DNA from: an uncultured Owenweeksia sp.
Lineage (GTDB): Bacteria > Bacteroidota > Bacteroidia > Flavobacteriales > Schleiferiaceae
Direction: 5' to 3'
NCBI GenBank assembly: GCA_937146805.1
Contig: CAKZRR010000009.1
Coordinates: 21,884-85,883 of the forward strand
Length of the DNA stretch: 64,000 nucleotides
The position numbers and the translations under genes were made by a program. Below are positions 34,609 through 43,997 of this stretch, one piece after another (the stretch's first letter is position 1; each line of letters opens with the position of its first letter). The notes beneath the pieces were generated by a model. That model did no database searches. It was not told the DNA's origin and saw only the letters and a list, made by a program, of their open reading frames with translations.

Positions 34609-36873
34609 ATGAAATTTTTTATAGCAAAACTATTAGTGGTTTTGCTGCCTTTGGGTGCCCTAGCCCAAATAAGCGGAACCGTTGTAGAAATTAAAGACGG
34701 CCAAAAAATACCTCTTCTTGGAGCAAATGTGTACTGGGAAGGCACCGATATTGGCGTAACTACCAATTCGGAAGGATTTTACACTATCAATACCAGCGAA
34801 ACTTCTAAAACCCTAGCGGCTTCTTTTATTGGTTATCACACCCAAAAAAAGATTATTATTTCCCGCCAAGGAACCACCGATTTTACGCTAAGCCCAGCCA
34901 GCGATGAACTGGGTACGGTAGAGGTGCACGGAAAATCGCATGCGACCACGGTAGATTTAAAAAAGGCGGAGCTGAACTATAAAATAAACAGCAAAGAGCT
35001 GCGCAAGGCACCGTGTTGTAATTTAGCCGAAAGCTTTGAAACCAACGCCAGCGTAGATGCCTCTTTTACAGATGCTGTTACGGGGCAAAAGCAAATTGAA
35101 ATGTTGGGCTTAAGCGGTAAATATGCCTTAATTCAACGGGAGAACATTCCATTTGCGCGAGGTTTAAATGCCAACACAGGCTTAAGTTTTATACCGGGTC
35201 CCTTTGTTGAATCCATTCAACTTACCAAAGGGCTTAGCTCTGTAACCAATGGTTTTGAGAGCATTACCGGGCAAATCAATGTGGAGTTTTACAAACCGCA
35301 AAACATGCCCAAGCTTTACCTAAATGCCTACAGCAATATAGGTGGCCGCATGGAGCTAAATGCTTTAAGTGGGTTTAAGGTAAACGACAAATGGTCTTCG
35401 GCAGTGCTGGCACATGCCAGCCAAACCGCTCGGGTAAATGATGTAAATAACGATGGATTTACTGATATACCTACCGGTAACCAGCTCAACTTTATTAACC
35501 GTTGGCAATATCAAGGCACTAATGGCTGGGAAAGTCAAATGGGAATTTTGGCCATTGGCAGCGAAAAAAAAGGAGGGCAAGTTGAATATGTAAAGAATGG
35601 AAACCCTAGCGACACCTTATGGGGTTATAACAGTAGAGGCACTAGGTTTGAAGCCTACGCCAAGCTGGGACATGCTTTTAAAATAAAGGAAAACAAGAAG
35701 GGTAACAAACCAGAAAAAAGCATTGGTTTTATACTAAATTACTCTTTTCAAGATAAGGATGCTACTTACGGAAAGCGGCAATTGCAAGGTGAGCAAAACA
35801 GCCTCTATTTTAATGCGATTTTTCAGAATGACTGGAACAAAAAAAACACCGTTAAAATAGGCGCTTCTTTTCAAATGGATAAGGTATCCGAAAATTTGGA
35901 AAACCAAAGCTTAGCTAGCCCCTTGTATCTTTTAAAAAGAACAGAATCAACACCTGGAGCGTTTGTAGAATATACCAATAGAAGCTTAGAAAAGCTGCTT
36001 TTGGTGGCTGGCACACGGGTAGATTATAACGGTTACTTTGAAGAGTTTTTTATTACACCAAGGTTCAATCTAAAGTACACCGCTTCGGAGAAAACCACCT
36101 TACGACTGGGAGGTGGCCGCGGGCAACGTACACCATTCATAATCAACGAAAATCAAAATATTTTGGCTTCTTCGCGCCAAGTAAACTTTTCGCTTTACGA
36201 TGGACTGGCAGCCGAAGTAGCTTGGAATGTTGGCGCAAGTATTTCGCAAAACGTTTTAGTAAAAGACAAAACGCTAAAGCTAAATGCCGATGCTTTTTAC
36301 ACCTACTTTACCAATCAACTGGTAGCTGATTTAGATTTTGATAGTCGTCAAGCCTATTTGATTAATAGCGAAGGCAGCAGGTCTTTTAGCTTCTTGGCGC
36401 AAGCCGATTACGAATTGGTGAAAAGCTTAGACGTTCGATTGGCCTATAAGTATTTAAATTCTCAATCCGAATTTATTGGTGGACTGGAGACCGCTTTGCT
36501 CATTCCAACGCATAGGGCTTTTGCCAACTTAGGTTACGAGAATGAGAAGGGCTGGAAATTTGATTTGACTCTGAATTGGTTTGGCGAAAAAAGGCTGGCC
36601 AATACTGAAAGTAGCCCAGTAGAATTTCAACAAGAAAGCCACTCAGATGACTTTTTCACCCTTAATGCACAAGTTAATAAGAGCTTTAAAAAGGGCTTAG
36701 AAGTATTTATTGGCGTAGATAATCTATTAGACTATCGTCAAAAAAATCCCATCGTAAATGCTAATAATCCCAACGACCCTTATTTTGACAGCCAATTTAC
36801 GTGGGCTCCTATTTTTGGTAGAAACATATACGCAGGCCTGTATTACAGCTTAGATAAAAAGAAGAAAAAGTAA
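34609..36873 (+). CDS. TonB-dependent outer-membrane receptor, probable metal importer
   Basis: A 754-residue receptor. A signal peptide (LVVLLPLGALAQ) is followed by a carboxypeptidase-regulatory-like domain (SGTVVEIKDG to VHGKS, about residues 20-110). The plug comes next (KQIEMLGLSGKYALIQREN, GLSSVTNGFESITGQINVEF), then a 22-strand-type barrel ending FGRNIYAGLYYSL. An unusual KAPCCNLAESFETN segment at the plug start puts two adjacent cysteines where a soft metal could bind. Operon position after HYC_CC_PP and HMA genes supports copper import rather than siderophore import. Confidence 0.88.
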   Translation: MKFFIAKLLVVLLPLGALAQISGTVVEIKDGQKIPLLGANVYWEGTDIGVTTNSEGFYTINTSETSKTLAASFIGYHTQKKIIISRQGTTDFTLSPASDELGTVEVHGKSHATTVDLKKAELNYKINSKELRKAPCCNLAESFETNASVDASFTDAVTGQKQIEMLGLSGKYALIQRENIPFARGLNANTGLSFIPGPFVESIQLTKGLSSVTNGFESITGQINVEFYKPQNMPKLYLNAYSNIGGRMELNALSGFKVNDKWSSAVLAHASQTARVNDVNNDGFTDIPTGNQLNFINRWQYQGTNGWESQMGILAIGSEKKGGQVEYVKNGNPSDTLWGYNSRGTRFEAYAKLGHAFKIKENKKGNKPEKSIGFILNYSFQDKDATYGKRQLQGEQNSLYFNAIFQNDWNKKNTVKIGASFQMDKVSENLENQSLASPLYLLKRTESTPGAFVEYTNRSLEKLLLVAGTRVDYNGYFEEFFITPRFNLKYTASEKTTLRLGGGRGQRTPFIINENQNILASSRQVNFSLYDGLAAEVAWNVGASISQNVLVKDKTLKLNADAFYTYFTNQLVADLDFDSRQAYLINSEGSRSFSFLAQADYELVKSLDVRLAYKYLNSQSEFIGGLETALLIPTHRAFANLGYENEKGWKFDLTLNWFGEKRLANTESSPVEFQQESHSDDFFTLNAQVNKSFKKGLEVFIGVDNLLDYRQKNPIVNANNPNDPYFDSQFTWAPIFGRNIYAGLYYSLDKKKKK

Positions 36874-36880
36874 ACTTCCT

Positions 36881-36921
36881 AAAGTCCGCTAAGCCCAATG
36901 TATAAGGGCTTGGCGGCTTTA
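36881..36921 (+). terminator. Terminator after the metal uptake operon
   Basis: An interrupted stem (AAAG-CCGC-AAGCCC paired with GGGCTT-GCGG-CTTT, loop AATGTATAA) is followed by TTTAATTTT. It sits between convergent genes and may serve both. Confidence 0.7.
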
Positions 36922-37956
36922 ATTTTCCTCATCAAAATAAAGCTTGTAATATTTCCTTCCGCTTTCATCTACCCCTTTTTCAATCATCTCTTTGTTACCG
37001 TGTATATACACCGAAAAGTTTTTATCCAGCTTTAACACACTTTTAAAAACGCGCTGCTTTTGCTTCACCGCCTGTTGCGAAATATCAAATCCTTCCTCAA
37101 AGTTAAAGTCGTTGCTATCACGTTCTAGTGTGTAGCTTCTAAACCTATCAGCCACCGCCTTATCTTCAAAAACTTCTACGGCAAATTCCTCTTGATCAAA
37201 GGAATCATTCTCTTTGAAAAAACTGGCCGATTTATTCAATAAATCCATTTGCTCCGTTTTATCCAACAAGCTATCCGAGTCTAAATCGTTTAGAATAAAA
37301 TCTTTGGTAAGCGATATAATCTCGGTGGTTTTAGAAAATTGTGTGCTTCGAGGTTTTATCTTCAAAAAGTCTTCAAACCAAAATTTGGCTTCCTCTCCTT
37401 TATTCAAATTATCTACGGCCAGTACTTGGTAGCCATCTTCTTTAGCTTGGTTAAAAATTAAGCAGGCCTTATCCACCTTCGTGGGACTAATACCCTGAAA
37501 ACTATGAATATCTATAATCGAATCATCCTCTTGGGTAAATAGAAAAGGCTCTTTTTTTTCCGATTTAAAAATACCAATCGCATCTGCGGAAAAATCATCG
37601 CAATGCAATTTTTTAAAATACATTACAATCAGCTCTCCTGATTTTATTTGCGGATGTTGAGAGCAATCAAATAGCAGTTTTGCTATATCCTGCGAAGGCT
37701 TTAAAAAATCATCCTGATTGCTAAAAATCCTCTCCGCCATTTTAAACATGTTATTCATCTCCAAATCGGCCACGTGCGTAAATTGGTAAAAATCGGGTGC
37801 TTTAAACCCTCCACTTACATAGCGCCATAAAATCTGCAAAGTAGGTTCGTCAAAGCTCGATAGCTCCGTACTCAGCTTAAGCTCATCGTCCTTTAATTTA
37901 TTTCCAACAAAGTGTACTGCAGCCGAGTTAATGGCCAAATGCGTGTTATTAAACAT
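36919..37956 (-). CDS. Nucleoid-associated protein (YejK/NdpA family)
   Basis: A 345-residue cytosolic protein of the 37-kDa nucleoid-associated family. LAINSAAVHFVGNKLKDDEL opens the domain. SGELIVMYFKKLHCDDFSAD, AIGIFKSEKKEPFLFT and AVDNLNKGEEAKFWFEDFLK are the conserved blocks, and YTLERDSNDFNFEEGFDISQ is near the end. E. coli YejK binds DNA. In Bacteroidota the role is untested. The gene is isolated and convergent with the metal operon. Confidence 0.85.
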   Translation of the reverse strand: MFNNTHLAINSAAVHFVGNKLKDDELKLSTELSSFDEPTLQILWRYVSGGFKAPDFYQFTHVADLEMNNMFKMAERIFSNQDDFLKPSQDIAKLLFDCSQHPQIKSGELIVMYFKKLHCDDFSADAIGIFKSEKKEPFLFTQEDDSIIDIHSFQGISPTKVDKACLIFNQAKEDGYQVLAVDNLNKGEEAKFWFEDFLKIKPRSTQFSKTTEIISLTKDFILNDLDSDSLLDKTEQMDLLNKSASFFKENDSFDQEEFAVEVFEDKAVADRFRSYTLERDSNDFNFEEGFDISQQAVKQKQRVFKSVLKLDKNFSVYIHGNKEMIEKGVDESGRKYYKLYFDEEN

Positions 37957-38133
37957 AGCTGATATTTGGATAAAGTTAGCGCTACGGCAAATATCAATAA
38001 TAGCAGCTTTACCCAGTCATCCTGCTTAATATTATTTCTACCAGTAAGAAAACCGCTAAAAAATACATCTTTGTAAAGTTCATTCAAATCAGAAAACTAA
38101 ATTTGTGCCGTTTTCACATAGAATGAACAAATT

Positions 38134-40569
38134 TTGAATATCATCTACTCGTCTAAAACTCTGGCCTTAAGCCTATTTTTACTAATTACATCTGCGTTAT
38201 CTGCTCAACGAGTAACCGGAAAAGTTATAGATATAGACACTGGTGAAGAGCTACCCTTTGTTAGCATTGTATATAACAAAACGCTCTCGTTAGGTACCAC
38301 CACCGATTTAAGCGGAACCTTTAGCATCCCTGACAAAAGGCAGATAGTAAGGCTTTCTATTAGTTGCATTGGTTATCAATCGCAAAACATCAGTAAAGCC
38401 GATATTCCCTATACGGGTGAATTTGTTGTGAAGCTTAAATCTTTAAATACACAGTTAGAGGAAGCTGTTGTAACGCCAGGCGAAAACCCTGCTTTAGAAC
38501 TGGTACGAAAAGCCATTAAAAATTCGGAGTTAAACGATCCACGAAAGTTTAAATCATACACTTACAAGGCCTACAGTAAAAACATACTTACCCGAAACAT
38601 AGACTCTTTAGTAACTGCTAGCAAACAGCTACAGCTAATGAGCTCGGATACGCTTACTCCTTCGGTAGATAAATATTTATTGATGTCTGAAGCTGTTTCG
38701 CATGTAAATTTTTTGGAGCCAGACCATTACAAAGAAGAGATTATTGGCACCAAGATAAGCGGTTTTAAAAATGCTATTTATGCGGTGGGATCAGATAACA
38801 TTCAGCATTTTGGACTTTACGAAGATGTGGTGCAGGTGCTTACCGAGTACTATCTTACCCCCTTGGCAAAAACAGCCGATAAAAAATATTTTTACGTTTT
38901 ACAAGACACCATTGTTAAAGGTACAGACTCTACCTTTATCATGTATTTTCAGCCTAAAATAGGCTCTAATTTTGAAGGACTTAAAGGAGAAATACACATT
39001 AACTCAAACCAATGGGCTTTGGAGTATGTTTTTGCCGAACCCAATTACAAGGGCACCGTTGATTTTGCTATTGAGCAAGAATACCAATTGCTTGAAAGTG
39101 GTGATTGGTTTCCCAAAACATTGGGTATGCTTTTGCAAATGGAGCGCCTGCCGCTTTTTAAAGACCCCGGGTTTTTGCATAGCATGGTGTATGTGGATAG
39201 CGTAAACTTAGAACCGGGTTTGGTGCTAAAGGATTTTGATCATGTAAAACGGGAGCTTACAGAAGAAGCTTCGGTGGTAAGTAAAGATTTTTGGGATAAA
39301 AACCGACAGGCAGAACTCAACGTACGAGAGCTTAAAACTTACAGCCACATGGATAGTATTGGTAAGCGCTATAAGTTTGATTTTGCCATGAAAGCCTCAC
39401 GTAATATTTACCATGGCTTTTTTACGATAGATCCCATTGAGTTTAAGGTAAATCAATTTTTGCGCTATAGCGGACATGAAGGTGTACGACTAGGTTTAGG
39501 CGCTTATACCAGCCCTAAGTTTTCGGATAAATGGCGTTTTGGCGGTTATTATGGTTATGGTTTTAGAGATGAAACGGGCAAATACGGAGGTACGCTGGAA
39601 TACCTTTTCAATAGGAAGAAGGACCACAAGCTTACCTTTACGTACAAAAATGATGTAATGCAGCCCGGTAAAATTAACCTTCAGTACTTTTACAATACTG
39701 GTTATTGGACACCCGTATTTATTGAGCACATGGATTTTATTGAGGAATATGCCTTGACCTATAAAACACGTCTCAGCAATTTTATGGTACTACAAGTAAA
39801 GCTACGTGACAGACTTATTAAGGCCAACAACGACTATACTTTTTATAATGATACGGAGCCTGATGCTATTGAGCAAGATCGCTTTAAGTTCACCGAGTTA
39901 AATCTAAACTGGCGTTGGGCACATAAAGAAAAAATCACCTCCAACTTTGGGCAACAAATATCCATGGGTAGCGATTATCCAGTACTTATCGCAGATTTCA
40001 CTCATGGGTTTCAAGATATCTTAGATAGTGATTTTGAATACAACAAGGTAGAATTTGGAGTTTGGTTTGAACGCTATTTACGCAACTTCGGAAAGATGGA
40101 TGTACGATTAGAAGCAGGCTATGTAGACAGGGCCATCCCCATACAATTACTTTTTAGTAATAGAAGTAGTTACAGCTCAGGCGTTACATTTGTGAGCAGT
40201 AGCTCCTTTCAAACCATGCACTTTAATGAATTTTTAAGTGATCGCTACGCCACCTTTTACTTCAATCACAACTTTGGGCCTTTATTGTTTCGTTTGCCAC
40301 GATTTAGCCCCGAATTTAGTCTGTACCATGCCATGAGTTATGGCACAATGACCAATGACACTTACCACCATCAGCAAGAGTACAAAACCTTAGAAAACGG
40401 CTTTTTTGAATCTGGCATTGTAATCGATAACATATTTCATATCAGCCTACTAAAAGCAGGATACATAGGCTTTGGCGCAGGTGTATTTCACAGATACGGA
40501 CCCAATTCAAGACCCAATTCACATGAAAATTGGGCATTAAAATATTCCGTGATTTACACCATCAACTAA
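38134..40569 (+). CDS. DUF5686 outer-membrane protein with carboxypeptidase-like regulatory domain
   Basis: An 811-residue outer-membrane protein. The signal peptide is ALSLFLLITSALSAQ. A carboxypeptidase-regulatory-like domain follows (VTGKVIDIDTGEELPFVSIV to KLKSLNTQLEEAVV). The rest matches DUF5686, including ALELVRKAIKNSELNDPRKF, YTYKAYSKN, the periplasmic region to about residue 430, then a long beta-barrel ending WALKYSVIYTIN. No in-frame ATG precedes the signal, so TTG at 38134 (AAATTTTGAAT context) is the likely start. An ATG at 38123 is out of frame and stops after four codons. The role of DUF5686 is unknown. Confidence 0.85.
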   Translation: MNIIYSSKTLALSLFLLITSALSAQRVTGKVIDIDTGEELPFVSIVYNKTLSLGTTTDLSGTFSIPDKRQIVRLSISCIGYQSQNISKADIPYTGEFVVKLKSLNTQLEEAVVTPGENPALELVRKAIKNSELNDPRKFKSYTYKAYSKNILTRNIDSLVTASKQLQLMSSDTLTPSVDKYLLMSEAVSHVNFLEPDHYKEEIIGTKISGFKNAIYAVGSDNIQHFGLYEDVVQVLTEYYLTPLAKTADKKYFYVLQDTIVKGTDSTFIMYFQPKIGSNFEGLKGEIHINSNQWALEYVFAEPNYKGTVDFAIEQEYQLLESGDWFPKTLGMLLQMERLPLFKDPGFLHSMVYVDSVNLEPGLVLKDFDHVKRELTEEASVVSKDFWDKNRQAELNVRELKTYSHMDSIGKRYKFDFAMKASRNIYHGFFTIDPIEFKVNQFLRYSGHEGVRLGLGAYTSPKFSDKWRFGGYYGYGFRDETGKYGGTLEYLFNRKKDHKLTFTYKNDVMQPGKINLQYFYNTGYWTPVFIEHMDFIEEYALTYKTRLSNFMVLQVKLRDRLIKANNDYTFYNDTEPDAIEQDRFKFTELNLNWRWAHKEKITSNFGQQISMGSDYPVLIADFTHGFQDILDSDFEYNKVEFGVWFERYLRNFGKMDVRLEAGYVDRAIPIQLLFSNRSSYSSGVTFVSSSSFQTMHFNEFLSDRYATFYFNHNFGPLLFRLPRFSPEFSLYHAMSYGTMTNDTYHHQQEYKTLENGFFESGIVIDNIFHISLLKAGYIGFGAGVFHRYGPNSRPNSHENWALKYSVIYTIN

Positions 40570-40666
40570 AACCGTATCATCAGCGCTAAGCAAAGACTGC
40601 TTGTATTTTAGCTTGTGACACACCGTTATCGGCATTCTATAAATGCCTTTAAAACCAGCATAAAAC

Positions 40667-40696
40667 TTGGTAGTTTCACTTTTGGTCTTATTTTTG
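40667..40696 (+). promoter_or_regulatory. Promoter TTG-N19-TATTTTTG
   Basis: TTG at 40667-40669 and TATTTTTG at 40689-40696 have the 19-base spacing of Bacteroidota promoters, 26 bases before the lipoprotein ATG at 40723. Confidence 0.65.
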
Positions 40697-40722
40697 AAAA
40701 CAACTAGGCTAAACACAAACCC

Positions 40723-41157
40723 ATGAAAAAATTATTTCTACTACCGCTACTCTTAATTTTTGCCGCTTGCGAAAGCGATGAAAAAATTCCTTTGACCAAT
40801 CGTTATTTTAAACTTGCCGAAATTGTAGCCTTACCCGCTTTGCAATATGACAACGATGGTAGCCCTCCTGATTTATATGTAGAGATAAAAAGACGCTCTG
40901 CCAGTTTTTGGGAGTTTTATACAGATGTAGAAATTAATGCTGGCTTGCCAACGTATCTCGTTTTTCCGGCTGAGATATTAGCTACGGATGAGATGTATGA
41001 AATTAGAATTATGGATGAAGATCCTAACGAGCCGGCAGACTATGAAGTTTTTTACTGGCAGTTTCATGCCATAGATGATGGCTACGATGGAGGTATTGAT
41101 TTTGAAGACCCTCTTACTGGAAACTTAGTGATGGTACTCAACTACAACGAAAAGTAG
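40723..41157 (+). CDS. Lipoprotein of unknown function
   Basis: A 144-residue product with a lipoprotein signal (LFLLPLLLIFAACES, lipobox FAAC). The mature part is acidic and has beta-sandwich-like strands (PPDLYVEIKRRSASFWEFYT, DEMYEIRIMDEDPNEPADYE, DPLTGNLVMVLNYNE). The DLYVEIK...DEMYEIRIMDED arrangement recalls C2-like domains. That is a resemblance only. It has a good promoter and stands alone, converging with the rhodanese gene 2 bases away. Confidence 0.55.
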   Translation: MKKLFLLPLLLIFAACESDEKIPLTNRYFKLAEIVALPALQYDNDGSPPDLYVEIKRRSASFWEFYTDVEINAGLPTYLVFPAEILATDEMYEIRIMDEDPNEPADYEVFYWQFHAIDDGYDGGIDFEDPLTGNLVMVLNYNEK

Positions 41158-41159
41158 CC

Positions 41160-41465
41160 TTACATCCAAGCATTATCAACACTGCGCCATCCTCCGCCAT
41201 TAATGCCATCAATCCCCGCATTTTTGGCCACTGCAGTGGCTTTAGCACTCCGTACGCCCGATGCACAGCAAAACACCACTGGTTTGTTTAACTTACTGAT
41301 TTCATCCATGCGCTGGGTTAATTGATTTAAAGGAATATTAACAGCTCCAGCTACGTAACCTCCGGCAAACTCACCACTGCTACGCACATCTACTATGACT
41401 GCTCCTTTGGCTTTATACTCTTTTATTTTAGCCGATTTATTCGAAAAAATAGAAAATAATCCCAT
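41160..41465 (-). CDS. Single-domain rhodanese
   Basis: A 101-residue sulfurtransferase. The rhodanese fold starts AVIVDVRSSGEFAGGYVAGA, with the active loop VVFCCASGVRSAKAT. The catalytic cysteine is the second of the pair (Cys67), carrying the persulfide. It is the last gene of the minus-strand run with TauE and the MBL-rhodanese enzyme. It likely passes sulfane sulfur between partners of persulfide oxidation. Confidence 0.88.
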   Translation of the reverse strand: MGLFSIFSNKSAKIKEYKAKGAVIVDVRSSGEFAGGYVAGAVNIPLNQLTQRMDEISKLNKPVVFCCASGVRSAKATAVAKNAGIDGINGGGWRSVDNAWM

Positions 41466-41482
41466 CGCTCAGATCAAAAAAA

Positions 41483-42280
41483 TTAAACAAAATCTAACAA
41501 CTCATTCGCAAAAATCCATGCGGCAATGAGTAATATAAAATATCCAAAACCTACTTTTAGCTGTGCACTGTTTACACGGTTTACAAATGCAAACCCAACA
41601 AAAATGCCCGCCACCGCAATAAGTGTAAAAGGCAACAACATAGACCACTCAATAGTGCGTGCTGCCACATCTCCGGTAAAGCCAACTAACGAATTACAGG
41701 CAATAATAAACAGTGAAGTACCAGCAGCTTTTTTCATGGGTAACCGTGCAATAAAAACCAATGCTGGAACAATAAGGAAACCTCCACCTGCTCCAACTAA
41801 TCCCGTTAAAAGCCCCACAAATGCACCTTGAAAACCCAGTAACAAATAGCTTACTGGTTTCTCATCAATCTCTACAATTTTCCCATTTCCCGAACGAATC
41901 ATTCGTACCGCAGAAAACACCATAAGGATAGCAAACAACACCAATACACCTGCACCTTTGCTAAAAGAAGTTTGCCCAATGGTGAACAACACATCTGGAA
42001 TTTTGGGAACTAAAATTCTACGGGTAAGGAATATGGCCGCCACCGATGGCAAGCCAAAATAAACAGCCGTTAGCAAGCTGAGTTGTTTATGTCGGTACCT
42101 ATTAACTGCCCCAATACTGGCAGAACAACCCACTACAAATAGTGAGTAAGCCGAGCTTAAAACAGGCTCTACCCCCATAACATATACCATAATTGGCACG
42201 GTAAGTATAGAGCCACCCGCACCGGTAAGCCCAAGAGCCAAACCAATAAAAAGTGCTAAAAAATATCCCAGAATTTCGAT
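41483..42280 (-). CDS. TauE/SafE (TSUP) family sulfur-compound exporter, unusual start
   Basis: A polytopic permease: LGLTGAGGSILTVPIMVYVM is the N-terminal repeat and GLLTGLVGAGGGFLIVPALV the second, the hallmark duplication of the TSUP family. Members export sulfite, sulfoacetate and related anions. The first ordinary start codon is a TTG at 42241, which would cut off the first helix (ILGYFLALFIGLALGL). Homologous N-termini typically read MEILGY. The matching codon here is ATC at 42278-42280, followed by GAA ATT CTG. I extend to it, with doubt. The gene begins 4 bases after the MBL-rhodanese stop. Confidence 0.8.
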   Translation of the reverse strand: MEILGYFLALFIGLALGLTGAGGSILTVPIMVYVMGVEPVLSSAYSLFVVGCSASIGAVNRYRHKQLSLLTAVYFGLPSVAAIFLTRRILVPKIPDVLFTIGQTSFSKGAGVLVLFAILMVFSAVRMIRSGNGKIVEIDEKPVSYLLLGFQGAFVGLLTGLVGAGGGFLIVPALVFIARLPMKKAAGTSLFIIACNSLVGFTGDVAARTIEWSMLLPFTLIAVAGIFVGFAFVNRVNSAQLKVGFGYFILLIAAWIFANELLDFV

Positions 42281-42284
42281 GGCG

Positions 42285-43688
42285 TTATGAATTACTGCAA
42301 GCTACCTCTAAAATTGGTAAATCTGTTTCTTTTATTGCGGCAAAACCTCCCTTTATATTTATCACATTCTTTATGCCTTGCTGCTTTAAAATAGAAGCCG
42401 CAATAACCGAGCGATAACCTCCCGCACAGTGCAAGTAATACGGTTTATCACTAGCATAACTACTGGCGTTTTCCGCGATATAATCCAACGGTTTATTAGA
42501 AACATCTTGTAGGTGAGCACTGTTGTACTCTCCAGGTTTCCGCACATCTACCACACTATTTTGCCAATTTTCAAAATTAATGGCCAGCTCTTCGGCCGAT
42601 ACTTCCTGCAAAGTAGAAATCGTTTTTCCTGCTTGTTTCCATGCTAGCATACCACTCGCCAAAACACCCACAGGATTTTGATACCCCACTCGACTCAACC
42701 GTGTAATTACTTCTTCTCCTCTGCCTTCATCACACACAATCAAAATGGGTGTGTTTAAGTTTTCAACTAAAGTACCTACCCATGGAGCAAATCCACCATC
42801 AATACCAATAAACAAAGAATTGGGTATGTGGCCTGCTGAAAAGTCTTCAGCACCACGGGTATCTAAAACTAAGGTATCGTCTTTTTTGGCCATCGCTTCA
42901 AACTCATCCACCTTTAACTGCAAATTGCCTTTTTCAAGTACCGAATCCAAGGAGTCGTAACCACTTCTATTTAACTCCACGTTTTTGGGGAAATATTGCG
43001 GGGCGGCACCAATTCCTTCGGTTACCTCCTTTACAAATTCCTCTTTGCTCATATCTGCCCGTAAGGCATAATTAAATTTCTTTTGATTGCCTAGCGTATC
43101 AAAGCGCTCGCTGCTCATATTTTTACCGCAAGCACTTCCTTGCCCGTGCGCAGGATACACCACTACCTCATCCGCCAATGGCATTATTTTATTGCGAAGC
43201 GAATCAAACAAATGACCCGCTAAATCTTCTTTCGTTAAATCTGTTTTAACGGCTAAGTCCGGGCGCCCTACATCTCCAATAAATAAAGTATCACCAGTAA
43301 AAATGGCAGTATCTTTTCCTTCTTCATCTCTTAAAAGGTAACAGCTCGATTCCATGGTATGACCAGGGGTATGTAGCACCTTAAAACTTACATCTCCTAA
43401 GCTAAGCTCCTGCCCATCTTTAGCCGAATAAAAATCAAAACTGGGATTGGCATTCGGGCCATATACTATATGGGCTCCTGTTTGTTTCGCTAACTCTACA
43501 TGTCCTGAAACAAAGTCCGCATGAAAATGCGTTTCTAATACGTACTTAATTTTTGCATTACTTTCCTTGGCCAAATCCAAATAATCTTGGACATCCCGCA
43601 TGGGATCAATAATGGCAATTTCTCCATTAGATTCAATGTAATAAGCCGCCTCGGCCAAACATCCGGTGTACAACTGTTTAATCTCCAC
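42285..43688 (-). CDS. MBL-fold persulfide dioxygenase-rhodanese fusion (CstB-like)
   Basis: A 467-residue enzyme with an N-terminal metallo-beta-lactamase domain, THFHADFVSGHVELAKQTG, LHTPGHTMESSCYLL and IFTGDTLFIGDVGRPDLAV. It has the HxHxDF variant seen in CstB and ETHE1-type enzymes. Two rhodanese-like domains follow, one with IVCDEGRGEEVITRL, the other with the classical active loop LHCAGGYRSVIAAS. Such enzymes oxidise persulfides with O2 and transfer sulfur to give thiosulfate. The start codon is GTG at 43688. It is first in the operon with TauE and rhodanese, which fits a sulfide detoxification set. Confidence 0.9.
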   Translation of the reverse strand: MEIKQLYTGCLAEAAYYIESNGEIAIIDPMRDVQDYLDLAKESNAKIKYVLETHFHADFVSGHVELAKQTGAHIVYGPNANPSFDFYSAKDGQELSLGDVSFKVLHTPGHTMESSCYLLRDEEGKDTAIFTGDTLFIGDVGRPDLAVKTDLTKEDLAGHLFDSLRNKIMPLADEVVVYPAHGQGSACGKNMSSERFDTLGNQKKFNYALRADMSKEEFVKEVTEGIGAAPQYFPKNVELNRSGYDSLDSVLEKGNLQLKVDEFEAMAKKDDTLVLDTRGAEDFSAGHIPNSLFIGIDGGFAPWVGTLVENLNTPILIVCDEGRGEEVITRLSRVGYQNPVGVLASGMLAWKQAGKTISTLQEVSAEELAINFENWQNSVVDVRKPGEYNSAHLQDVSNKPLDYIAENASSYASDKPYYLHCAGGYRSVIAASILKQQGIKNVINIKGGFAAIKETDLPILEVACSNS

Positions 43689-43708
43689 TTTCTTAATTTT
43701 TCAGGTTA

Positions 43709-43738
43709 CAAATTTACTTCGCTTTTGGCGCCTTTCAA
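43709..43738 (-). promoter_or_regulatory. Promoter of the persulfide operon (TTG-N19-TAAATTTG)
   Basis: On the minus strand TTG (43738-43736) is followed after exactly 19 bases by TAAATTTG (43716-43709), 20 bases before the GTG start. This is one of the clearest promoters in the window. Confidence 0.65.
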
Positions 43739-43997
43739 TCTATCGCATCATCAATTTACACAATTCACTTTTTTTCATCACCTAACTGGTTTTGCGCCAA
43801 ATGTTTGACAAAGTTAACCCCTCATTTTTTTATGTGTAATGATTTTAATCATGCCTAAATAATTGAAAAACAAACCTGCTAAATCAACGACTATAAAAAA
43901 AGCAAGCCATTTTTTTGACTTTCATTTTTACTTACCTTCCTCGTTTTCAAACAGTTTAAACCATTACCTACAAAAAACCAAAACACTCCCTCCACCA
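43739..43997. other. Divergent intergenic region with FNR-like palindrome
   Basis: Together with the promoter, the gap between the persulfide operon and pyc is 309 bases. At 43839-43852 it holds the perfect palindrome ATGATT-TT-AATCAT, which fits the TGAT-N4-ATCA core of FNR/CRP-type sites. The open frame of pyc extends into this region (43863 on), but there is no family similarity there. Nothing else was seen. Confidence 0.4.
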
